A stretch of DNA of 64,000 nt from Ruegeria atlantica. Its GTDB lineage: Bacteria > Pseudomonadota > Alphaproteobacteria > Rhodobacterales > Rhodobacteraceae. The DNA is taken from NCBI RefSeq assembly GCF_013032005.1, contig NZ_WQBE01000014.1, positions 44,957 through 108,956 on the forward strand, given 5' to 3'. The notes under the pieces are model-generated. The model did not search any database. It was not told where the DNA came from and was given only the letters and a program-made list of their open reading frames with translations. A program made the translations under genes and the position numbers. Below, in pieces: positions 1-7,492 of this stretch; position 1 is the stretch's first letter; every line of letters starts with the position of its first letter.

Positions 1-813
1 GCGACGCAGCCAACAGCAGTTGATACGTATCATCCGTGATCCCAAGTTTTTTGAACAGGGGGTGATCAGTGGATGTCGAGCCAAAGGTCGCGTGGAAATT
101 GCCCAAGGCCTCTAGCGAAATATCTATCTGCGCATCGACCAGATAAAATTTTTTATCGTCCCAAGGAAAGCAGGATCTGCAGCCAGGGATTCTGATGTGG
201 TCGACGCCGTCGCCAAACCGGAAAACAGGTTGATGCCTAGCGGAATGACCGGGTTGTAATCCGAGGCGTCAAAGCGATGAATAAAGGTGTCCGGCTTGGC
301 CTGCTTCAGGGCCTGTTCGACCTCTGCCCGGAGGGACAAAACTGCGCCGATCAGCTCGGATTTCGTCCGTTCTGATATGGTGGATCGAAGAATTCGGCGG
401 ACCATGAAGTCCCCGATGCCCATCGTTTCCACCAGCTTGTACCACCAGTCGCGAATTTCCTCTTCGATTTCAGATCCGGCGATTTCGGGGCGTATCCAGT
501 TTGCGTCCAGAGGTTTATCGGTTGGATTGGACGTCTCCCCTTGGCCGTCAGGGCCACTTGAGTCCTCGGGGTATCTTTTGAACGGCAGCATCAAGTTGTC
601 GCCCAACGTTCCTTCGAACAAGAAAGAATCCGGTTCCGAATACCCGATTCGGCCCGAAATTGCAGCCTGATGCAGGCCTAGCAAGTTTTGATCGCCAATC
701 CTGATGCTGCCGCATGTTGGCAGCAATTCTCGCGCAATGGGAGTCGCCAGGGCCGATCCTGCACTGGGATCGTCGGTCTGGATTGCGAAATTCAGGTGGT
801 AAAGCCGCAGCAT
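1..813 (-). pseudogene. ABC transporter ATP-binding protein remnant (frameshifted)
   Basis: Decayed piece of a large ABC ATPase. The recognisable part begins just inside the nucleotide-binding fold: where a Walker A GPSGSGKS-type loop is expected the frame reads DDPSAGSALA, so the P-loop lysine is missing. It is followed by GSIRIGDQNL and a Q-loop-like SEPDSFLFEGTLGDNL. A long helical stretch ending in DYNPVIPLGINLFSG resembles the insert seen in long alphaproteobacterial ABC proteins. The frame meets a stop at 124-126. The next frame continues plausibly from about 165 down to base 1 (FYLVDAQIDISLEALGNF), so a one-base indel lies near the A/T homopolymers at 148-165. No signature motif or Walker B was found. 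The 5' limit is uncertain and the 3' part lies outside the window. Inference: non-functional. Confidence 0.6.
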
Positions 814-902
814 CGATACAGATTATAAGCGACCGCCATATGTTTGCATTGGGAACAGATTTCATTGATCGACGGTTTAGTGGTATTTGAGGGAATTCAG
901 TC

Positions 903-1294
903 GTGCGCTTAACTTTACATTCAGGCTACGCACTGCATGTGCTGACCTATGTGGCTATCGCGCCTGAAAGAAAGGCGACCGTCAATGAAATTGCGGCGGC
1001 CTATCAGATATCCCATGACCATCTTGCTAAAGTCGTGTACCGATTGAAGAAAACGGGGTTTCTTGAGGCCGCGCGCGGCCGTGGTGGCGGTATTCGCCTA
1101 AGTCGTTCTGCCTCTCAGATCACCATTGCCGATATCATTCAGCCACAGAAGAGGACATGGCACTTGTTGAATGCTTGGGCCAGACCCGGACCTGCCGGAT
1201 TGCAGGTGTCTGCCGCTTTCGCGAACTGTTCCGAAAAGCACTGGAAGCCTATTTTGAAGTGCTTGATGCAATGACGCTGCAGGATGCAGTGTAG
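903..1294 (+). pseudogene. Rrf2 family regulator (NsrR-like), frameshifted
   Basis: The first 78 or so codons encode an Rrf2 winged helix-turn-helix protein: MRLTLHSGYALHVLTYVA, then the recognition region ISHDHLAKVVYRLKKTGFL and the wing GRGGGIRL. Near 1135-1141 the frame changes. Read in the next frame from 1140, the sequence gives ATEEDMALVECLG, then RTCRIAGVCRFRELF and EAYFEVLDAMTLQDAV with a stop at 1292-1294. This is the expected second half, including three cysteines (C-X6-C-X5-C) of the kind that hold an Fe-S cluster in NsrR/IscR-like proteins. One base missing from the codon before GCC ACA GAA explains the break. Family knowledge: NsrR senses nitric oxide. As sequenced, the product would lose all cluster ligands, so it is either a pseudogene or a sequencing error. 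Confidence 0.75.
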
Positions 1295-1488
1295 TTTCCC
1301 GAAGCGTTAAAGGGTGCGTTGAATATCAACAGGCCCGCGATCCCGCATTTACCATAGATTTGCTCAAACAACCTGACTGGTTTGCACAAGGCAAACACTC
1401 TGCCCCCTGCTGGGCATTGGAAAAGCCGCACAGTGTTTAGACTATGCGGCCCCCCAATTTTTCATCTGTCCGAATAATCTCGAAATGA

Positions 1489-1896
1489 TCAGCCCAGTTG
1501 CGGGATCACATATTCGCCAATTTCCTGCACAACCTCTTTCGCGGGGCGCGATCCGTATTTCAGGTTCAGCGCGACATGAGACACCCCGATTTTGTGCAAT
1601 TCGTTCAGGTGATGAAACAGATGGTTACGGCCTGACCTGGATCCCACATGGATCGAACGCGCCGGTGTATTCGGATCGTCGACCAGATCAACATAAAGCG
1701 ATTGGGCGAATGGCTTTTCCTCGACCTTGCCAGTCTCTTTCACGGCAGCCTGCCAGGCGGCGGTGATCTGCGCCTGAAATTGCAGCGGGCGCGGGTACGT
1801 GATCCAGGCTTGCCCGTGTTCGGCAATCCACGGGATCGATTGTTGTGACCTACCAACAACCAGCAGCGGAATATTTGGCTGCGCTGCCCTGGGCAA
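1489..1896 (-). pseudogene. Luciferase-like monooxygenase, C-terminal fragment
   Basis: The 135 codons match the C-terminal third of an LLM-class flavin oxidoreductase of the small BA3436-type family (usual length near 300 residues). Visible family segments are VVGRSQQSIPWIAEHG, WITYPRPLQFQAQ, SLYVDLVDDP, and the end region SHVALNLKYGSRPAKEVVQEIG. The N-terminal two thirds, with most of the TIM barrel and flavin site, are absent: upstream (1897-1951) there is no continuation in any frame and the 3' end of the GntR gene follows. Nothing suggests independent expression of this stub. Inference: deletion remnant, part of the decayed stretch at the window start. Confidence 0.6.
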
Positions 1897-1951
1897 CAGA
1901 TCGCATTGTCCTTAGGCAAAGATGTGTGGCCATCCTCATGATCTGAAAGCG

Positions 1952-2737
1952 CTACGAAGGTTTTTGATCCGACAGCAGACGGCGTTTTTCAGCCATTGCT
2001 TCCCTGCGGCTGCGTTCGATCCCCAACCTAAAGGACTCCTCGACGAAATCGATGTGGTCGGTTGCGGCCTTTTCTGCACGTTCCTCGTCGCCGTCGATTA
2101 CGGCCCGGCCAAGCTCCATATGTTGATCCAGCAGCTTCTTGCCGGTGCCATCGATCGTCTTAAGAAAGTCGCGATTGTAGAATACACCCTTGCGCGTAAG
2201 TTCGTAGATTGAAGCCATGATATGGATCAGCGTTGCGTTCTGGCTGGCGTCGACGATTGCAGAGTGCAGCGCAAAATCTGCCTCTTGAGAAGCTTTGGTG
2301 TCATTTTCACGCCAGGCGCGTTCATTTTCGACCAAAATCTCGGCAATCCTCTCTTGATCTGCTTTTGTCGCGCGACGCGCTGCAAGGCGGGCGGCAAAGC
2401 CTTCCTGTTCGCGCCGATATTCCAGATAATCGAAAAAGGCGGGCTCATGTCTCTCATAAAGTGCGAGTAGTGCCGGCATCATGGCCTGACCTGTCAGAGC
2501 CGCGACAAAGGTTCCTTCACCATGTTGCGTCGTGACCAAGCCGCGCTCTTCCAGAACGGACAGAGCCTCGCGCAGTTTCGGGCGCGAGACGCGCAGCATC
2601 TCCGCGAGGTCTCGTTCCGAAGGTAGCTTGCGACCCTGTTTCAGGATGCCCGAGGCGATCAAATCTTCGATCTGAGACACAACAGCCTCGGCCAGTGATT
2701 CGTGTCCAACCGGTTCAAATATCGCTGTGGGGCTCAT
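1952..2737 (-). CDS. GntR family (FadR/FCD) regulator of the lactate operon
   Basis: A 261-residue FadR-type regulator. The winged HTH lies at about residues 12-72, with the core LPSERDLAEMLRVSRPKL at 38-55. The C-terminal all-helical FCD domain spans about 85-235 and keeps the metal/ligand-site pattern (ADFALHSAIVDASQN, then QHMELGRAVIDGD). It is divergent from the TRAP/lactate dehydrogenase operon, with 326 bp between the starts. LldR/PdhR-like family members recognise TGGT...ACCA palindromes, and one lies at 2975-2993. Inference: lactate-responsive repressor, functionally like LldR; orthology to E. coli LldR is not shown. A GAGG ribosome-binding site sits about 9 bases before the ATG. Confidence 0.85.
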   Translation of the reverse strand: MSPTAIFEPVGHESLAEAVVSQIEDLIASGILKQGRKLPSERDLAEMLRVSRPKLREALSVLEERGLVTTQHGEGTFVAALTGQAMMPALLALYERHEPAFFDYLEYRREQEGFAARLAARRATKADQERIAEILVENERAWRENDTKASQEADFALHSAIVDASQNATLIHIMASIYELTRKGVFYNRDFLKTIDGTGKKLLDQHMELGRAVIDGDEERAEKAATDHIDFVEESFRLGIERSRREAMAEKRRLLSDQKPS

Positions 2738-3063
2738 GGTGCTGTGCCTCTGTTCGATGTCTTAAGTAAAGATCACTGGTAAATAAATATATCCATAATC
2801 TGTTTAGATTCAAGCAGTGAGATCCGGAAGATCACCGTATTACAGATGACTGTTTTTGAACGTAATTTGATCGATTTTCTTTTCTTCTTTGCGAGTGACG
2901 TATGTAGCTGAGGTGACTGCGTTGTTACGTCGACCTAATTCCAATGGTAAATAAAGTTGTTGACTGGTTTTTATTGGTAAAGTTAGTTTACCACCGGAAT
3001 GGTGTGGGAGGGACCTGCGCCGCTGATCGGGACAATGTTCCGACCTACCCTGGAGGAGAATTC
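2738..3063. promoter_or_regulatory. Divergent control region between GntR gene and lactate operon
   Basis: This 326-bp AT-rich stretch holds no gene and must carry both divergent promoters. The 11-mer TGGTAAATAAA occurs twice in the same orientation, at 2777-2787 and 2945-2955. A third TGGTAAA starts the inverted repeat at 2975-2993. The two copies plus the palindrome suggest a multi-site operator of the neighbouring GntR protein, possibly allowing looping. A GGAGGAGAA ribosome-binding site at 3052-3060 fixes the dctP start at 3064 rather than the in-frame ATG at 2944, whose extra 40 codons look non-coding. Individual -35/-10 boxes could not be assigned. Confidence 0.55.
2975..2993. promoter_or_regulatory. 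Putative GntR operator, inverted repeat
   Basis: Perfect inverted repeat TGGTAAA-gttag-TTTACCA, about 70 bp before the dctP start codon. FadR-subfamily regulators commonly bind TGGT(N)xACCA sites. Proximity to a FadR-type gene makes that protein the likely binder. The spacer is longer than in classical LldR/PdhR sites, so an exact match to a known consensus is not claimed. Confidence 0.6.
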
Positions 3064-4113
3064 ATGAAGAAGACCCTGACGAGCCTCGCCGTAGCTGCCA
3101 GCCTGCTGGCCGCACCTGCAGTTGCCGCAGACAAACTGTTGCTGAAAACCCCGATTGCCTTTTCGACCGAGCTGCCGGGCCTGGGTTCACCGATCCCGCG
3201 CGTTGCCGAACAGCTTGAGTTGATGTCGGGCGGTACGTTGAAGATGAAAGTCTACGAGCCAGGCAAACTGGTTCCGCCGTTTGAAATTCTTGACGCTGTA
3301 TCTACCGGCAAGATTAATTCTGGCTACACTACGGCCGGATATTGGGCGGGTAAAATCCCTGCCGCGCCGCTGTTCTCGGCCGTTCCTTTTGGCCCCGAGG
3401 CGGGCGAATACATGGCTTGGCTGTATTACGGCAACGGCCTGACTCTTTACCAAGAGATGTATGATCAGGCGGGCTTCAACGTCAAAGTTCTGCCCTGCGC
3501 GATCATTGCGCCTGAAACTTCGGGCTGGTTCGCATCCGAGATCAATTCACCCGAAGACCTGAACGGCCTGAAGATGCGTTTCTTTGGTTTGGGTGGAAAA
3601 GTGATGCAGAAACTGGGCGTGGCGACCTCGCTGCTGCCAGGTGGTGAGATCTTCCCTGCGCTGGAAAAAGGCGCGATCGACGCGACCGAATTTTCGATGC
3701 CTGCCATCGACGCGCGTCTGGGGTTCCACAAGCTGGTGAAATACAACTACTTCCCCGGCTGGCATCAGCAGGCAACTGTGTTCGAACTGCTGATCAACAA
3801 GGACGTCTGGAACGAAACCAGCGACCAGCACAAAGCGATCATTGAAAGCGCCTGTAAAGCTTCGATGGCGGACAGCTTTGCCGAAGGCGAAGCCATTCAG
3901 CACGCTGCGCTGATCGACAATATTGAAAACAACGGTGTCACCATCAAACAGTGGTCGCCTGAGATGCTGGATACCTTCCGCACAACTTGGGATGACGTTG
4001 CAGCAGAAGAAGCCGCTAACGACGCCTTCTTCGCTCAGGTTTTGGCCGATATGAACGAGTTCCGCGAAGGTTACGACCTCTGGAAAACGAACGCGTTCCT
4101 CCCTCGTCAGTAA
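3064..4113 (+). CDS. dctP: TRAP transporter substrate-binding protein, DctP type (probable lactate)
   Basis: A 349-residue periplasmic solute receptor. The signal peptide MKKTLTSLAVAASLLAAPAVAA is followed by a TRAP DctP fold. Family features are the tract NGLKMRFFGLGGKVMQKLG (about 166-184), which contains the conserved arginine that salt-bridges the substrate carboxylate, and the segment LPGGEIFPALEKGAIDATEF. The start at 3064 is chosen because it has a strong GGAGGAGAA ribosome-binding site and puts the signal peptide at the N terminus. The gene heads an operon with the fused TRAP permease and both lactate dehydrogenases, so L-/D-lactate or a related 2-hydroxy acid is the inferred ligand. 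A strong hairpin follows at 4131-4159. Confidence 0.88.
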   Translation: MKKTLTSLAVAASLLAAPAVAADKLLLKTPIAFSTELPGLGSPIPRVAEQLELMSGGTLKMKVYEPGKLVPPFEILDAVSTGKINSGYTTAGYWAGKIPAAPLFSAVPFGPEAGEYMAWLYYGNGLTLYQEMYDQAGFNVKVLPCAIIAPETSGWFASEINSPEDLNGLKMRFFGLGGKVMQKLGVATSLLPGGEIFPALEKGAIDATEFSMPAIDARLGFHKLVKYNYFPGWHQQATVFELLINKDVWNETSDQHKAIIESACKASMADSFAEGEAIQHAALIDNIENNGVTIKQWSPEMLDTFRTTWDDVAAEEAANDAFFAQVLADMNEFREGYDLWKTNAFLPRQ

Positions 4114-4130
4114 TCTCCCTTGCTGACGCA

Positions 4131-4159
4131 ACCGGGGCGGCGGGATCCGTCGCTCCGGT
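4131..4159 (+). promoter_or_regulatory. Hairpin between dctP and permease gene
   Basis: Thirteen-pair stem ACCGGGGCGGCGG / CCGTCGCTCCGGT (two G-U pairs) with loop gat, 17 bases after the dctP stop. It has no U-run, so it is unlikely to be a full terminator. Stem-loops here usually protect binding-protein mRNA from 3' decay or attenuate downstream transcription. Similar hairpins follow the other three binding-protein genes in this window. Confidence 0.65.
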
Positions 4160-4225
4160 ACCTATTTCCTGATCTTCGGAATTTCTAACCTTTCACTGCC
4201 CGTGCGCCGGGCTGTTGAGCGAGGT

Positions 4226-6295
4226 ATGACCATGACCACACAAAACAATCTTACCGATCCGGTCGAAGCCTATGAAGGCATCCTGGAACATCCCGAAACC
4301 GATCGTCAGAAGGTCGCGGTCGCGATAGACGCAAGCGTCAAGGCTGTCGGCCATGTGGTCATGTGGGCAAATGTCCTGCTGATGGGGGCAATTTTTACAC
4401 AGGTCGCTCTGCGCTATTTGCTCAGCCAGAACTACCCCAAGTTGGACGAGATCCAGTGGCATTTCTACGGCATCGTGACGATGATCGGCATCTCTTATGC
4501 TTTGATCACCGACAGTCACGTGCGCGTCGATGTTCTGCACATGCTGCTGTCACGCCGGGCTCAGCGGGTCATCGAGGTGATCGGTATTCTTACCCTGTTG
4601 ACCCCGTTCATCTATCTGATGATCGATCAGGGGTACGACTATTTCTACGAAAGCTTCCGGGTCAATGAACGCTCGGACAGCCCAACCGGCCTGCCTGCCC
4701 GCTGGGCTTTCAAGGCAGTAATCCCGATCAGCTTTGTTCTTCTAGCACTGGCGGCGCTTGCGCGACTGATCCACGATGGGCACGCGCTTTTGTATGGACC
4801 GGCCTCAGAGCGCGAAGGTGCATCTTTGCGTCGTATCCTGCTGGTTCTGGCCGTGTTTGCCGCTGTTTGCGTCGGCTTGACCTTCCTCGTGGAAACTACC
4901 GAGGAAAAGCTTGTCATCGCCATGTTCCTGACCTTCATCGCGCTGTTGTTTACCGGGTACCCGGTGGCCTGGGTTCTGGCGGGTGTCGGCGTTGCCTATT
5001 GTGGTCTGGCCTATCTGTTCGACAACGATCTGATGCTGTGGACCGGGTTGGAGAGTACGTTCACCGGGCTCGACTATCTGACGCTTGGTGCGGTTGTGAA
5101 CCGGGTCTATGCGACGATGTCCAATGCGGTTCTGGTGGCCCTGCCGATGTTTATTTTCATGGGTCTGATGCTGGATGAATCCGGTGTTGCGGAACGTCTG
5201 ATGTCCTCGATGCAGCGCCTGTTTGGTACAGTACGTGGCGGGTTGGCCATCACCGTTACCCTGATCGGTATCATTCTGGCGGCCTCGACCGGTATCATCG
5301 GTGCATCTGTGGTGTTGCTGGGCGTGCTGTCCCTGCCGTCGATGATGCAACAGAAATACCAGCCGACGCTTGCGGCGGGCGTGGTCTCGGCATCCGGTAC
5401 GCTGGGTATTCTGATCCCGCCCTCAATAATGCTGGTGATCATGGCCGACCAGATGGCGCTGTCGGTGGGTGACCTGTTCATGGCCGCGGTCTTCCCGGGT
5501 GTGATCATTGGTGGCCTTTATCTGACATACATCTTCATACTCGCACTGGTGAAACGTGACGCGGCTCCCGTGCCTGAAGGCGCGAAGGCCCCCGACTGGG
5601 CTGCGGTCAAAGACGTAATGATCGCCGTCATCCCGACGCTAATGCTGATCCTTGCGGTTCTGGGTTCGATCTTTGCTGGTTTGACCACTCCGACCGAAGC
5701 CTCTGGCATCGGCGCACTGGGCGCGACGCTGTTGGCCCTGGGCTATCGCAAGCTTACCTTCCACAAGTTGTGGAACGTGCTGGTGTCGACCTTCAATACC
5801 ACCGCCTACATCTTTGCCATCTTCCTTGGTGCAACAGTGTTTTCGTATGTCCTGCGGGAACTGGGCGGCGACGAGTTGATTGAACATGTGGTGCAATCCA
5901 CCGGATTCAATGCAAACGGTACCATCCTCTTTATCCTGTTCATCGTCTTCCTGCTGGGGTTTGTGTTGGACTGGATCGAAATCACGCTGATCGTGCTGCC
6001 CCTGATGCGCCCCATCGTGAACGGCCTTGGCATCGACATTCCGGGCTTTGGCGTTTTGGACGAACCCGCGCTGGTGTGGTTCGTGATCCTGGTCGCGGTA
6101 ACGCTGCAAACCAGCTTCCTGACACCGCCCGTGGGTTTCGCGCTGTTCTATCTAAAAGGCGTCTGCCCGCCCGAGATCAAGCTGATGCATATCTACAAAG
6201 GGATCATTCCCTTTGTGCTGCTACAGCTTACCGGTCTGGCCCTAGTCTTCTTATGGCCGACCCTTGCCACCTGGTTGCCTTCGGTCGCCTATTAA
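4226..6295 (+). CDS. dctQM: TRAP transporter fused permease DctQM
   Basis: A 689-residue inner-membrane protein that fuses the small four-helix DctQ subunit (about residues 40-195) to the large DctM subunit (about 210-685). The Q part has the tract ALRYLLSQNYPKLDEIQWHF, which includes the conserved E-I/E-W region. The M part has LPMFIFMGLMLDESG, the loop ASTGIIGASVVLLGVLSLP, and SGTLGILIPPSIMLVI, all typical of DctM. It imports the DctP ligand with the sodium gradient. The ATG at 4226, after GAGCGAGGT, is preferred over the in-frame GTG at 4202; 4232 is also possible. The stop codon overlaps the ribosome-binding site of lldD. Confidence 0.9.
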   Translation: MTMTTQNNLTDPVEAYEGILEHPETDRQKVAVAIDASVKAVGHVVMWANVLLMGAIFTQVALRYLLSQNYPKLDEIQWHFYGIVTMIGISYALITDSHVRVDVLHMLLSRRAQRVIEVIGILTLLTPFIYLMIDQGYDYFYESFRVNERSDSPTGLPARWAFKAVIPISFVLLALAALARLIHDGHALLYGPASEREGASLRRILLVLAVFAAVCVGLTFLVETTEEKLVIAMFLTFIALLFTGYPVAWVLAGVGVAYCGLAYLFDNDLMLWTGLESTFTGLDYLTLGAVVNRVYATMSNAVLVALPMFIFMGLMLDESGVAERLMSSMQRLFGTVRGGLAITVTLIGIILAASTGIIGASVVLLGVLSLPSMMQQKYQPTLAAGVVSASGTLGILIPPSIMLVIMADQMALSVGDLFMAAVFPGVIIGGLYLTYIFILALVKRDAAPVPEGAKAPDWAAVKDVMIAVIPTLMLILAVLGSIFAGLTTPTEASGIGALGATLLALGYRKLTFHKLWNVLVSTFNTTAYIFAIFLGATVFSYVLRELGGDELIEHVVQSTGFNANGTILFILFIVFLLGFVLDWIEITLIVLPLMRPIVNGLGIDIPGFGVLDEPALVWFVILVAVTLQTSFLTPPVGFALFYLKGVCPPEIKLMHIYKGIIPFVLLQLTGLALVFLWPTLATWLPSVAY

Positions 6296-6307
6296 GGAGT
6301 TCGCGTG

Positions 6308-7492
6308 ATGCGTCTGAGCCAATGCCACAACTTTCATGACTTTCGGCGGCTGGCCAAAAAGCGGCTGCCGGGGCCCATCTTTAATTATATCGATGGCGGT
6401 GCGGATGACGAGGTGACGTATCGCGAGAATACAAACGCATTTGACCGCTGCGATCTGCTGCCCTCGGTTCTGCGCGGGGTATCGGATGTTGATATGTCCG
6501 TCACAGTGATGGGTCAAAAGCTGGACATGCCCGTCTATTGTTCGCCCACGGCACTGCAGCGCCTGTTCCACCATCAGGGCGAACGCGCGGTGGCCGCAGC
6601 GGCCGAGAAATACGGCACCATGTTTGGCGTATCGTCACTGGGCACCGTATCGCTTGAAGAGCTGCGGCAAAAGCACAAGAACCCGCAAGTCTATCAATTC
6701 TATTTCCACAAGGACCGCGACCTGAACGCCGCCATGATGCAGCGCGCCAAAGAGGCCGGTGTCGAAGTCATGATGCTGACCGTCGACAGCATCACCGGCG
6801 GCAATCGCGAGCGTGACCTGCGCACCGGCTTTTCGATCCCGTTCCGGCTGACGTTGGGGGGTATGATCCAGTTCGCAATCAAGCCGATGTGGGGGATCAA
6901 CTATGTGACCCACGAGAAATTCCGCCTGCCGCAGTTAGAGGAACATGTAGACATGGGTGGAGGTGCGAGTTCGATCGGCGGGTATTTCACCGACATGCTG
7001 GATCCGTCGATGACCTGGGACGACGTCGCTCAGATGGTGCGGGATTGGGACGGTCAATTCTGCCTGAAAGGGATCATGACCGTTGAAGACGCGCGTCGCG
7101 CGGCCGAGATCGGATGCACCGGGATTATCCTGTCAAACCATGGCGGTCGTCAGTTGGACGGCTCGCGCACGCCGTTCGACCAACTGGCCGAGATCGTCGA
7201 TGCGGTCGGAGACAAGCTGGACGTGATGATGGACAGCGGTATCCAGCGCGGAACCCATGTGTTGAAGGCGCTGTCACTGGGGGCAAAGGCCGTTGGGGTA
7301 GGGCGTCACTATTTGTATCCGCTTGCCGCTGCGGGGCAGGCAGGTGTCGAACGCGCGTTGGGATTGATGCAGGCCGAGATTGAACGCGATATGAAACTGA
7401 TGGGTGTGACACGTATCGACCAGTTGAACCGCAATAATGTCCGGTTCAGGGACACTGCGCCCACTTTGAATGTGCAAAGGGACGCAGCATGA
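6308..7492 (+). CDS. lldD: L-lactate dehydrogenase (FMN, quinone-linked), alpha-hydroxy-acid family
   Basis: A 394-residue FMN-dependent alpha-hydroxy-acid dehydrogenase (TIM barrel). Visible active-site features: SPTALQRLFHHQGE at 79-92, YQFYFHKDRD (about 129-138), FMN-binding lysine in CLKGI (K254), catalytic base and substrate arginine in SNHGGRQLDG (H278, R281), and the phosphate-loop region DSGIQRG and GVGRHYLY. It oxidises L-lactate to pyruvate and passes electrons to the quinone pool at the inner membrane. The ATG at 6308 lies 8 bases after AAGGAG; the GTG at 6305 is less well spaced. It is followed by the D-lactate enzyme with an ATGA overlap. Glycolate or another 2-hydroxy acid cannot be excluded, but TRAP plus Dld supports lactate. 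Confidence 0.87.
   Translation: MRLSQCHNFHDFRRLAKKRLPGPIFNYIDGGADDEVTYRENTNAFDRCDLLPSVLRGVSDVDMSVTVMGQKLDMPVYCSPTALQRLFHHQGERAVAAAAEKYGTMFGVSSLGTVSLEELRQKHKNPQVYQFYFHKDRDLNAAMMQRAKEAGVEVMMLTVDSITGGNRERDLRTGFSIPFRLTLGGMIQFAIKPMWGINYVTHEKFRLPQLEEHVDMGGGASSIGGYFTDMLDPSMTWDDVAQMVRDWDGQFCLKGIMTVEDARRAAEIGCTGIILSNHGGRQLDGSRTPFDQLAEIVDAVGDKLDVMMDSGIQRGTHVLKALSLGAKAVGVGRHYLYPLAAAGQAGVERALGLMQAEIERDMKLMGVTRIDQLNRNNVRFRDTAPTLNVQRDAA

Noticed and set aside
2944..3063. N-terminal extension of the lactate-operon dctP to the ATG at 2944
   Set aside because: The added 40 codons cross the operator palindrome, have no ribosome-binding site and would bury the signal peptide; the ATG at 3064 has a strong site.
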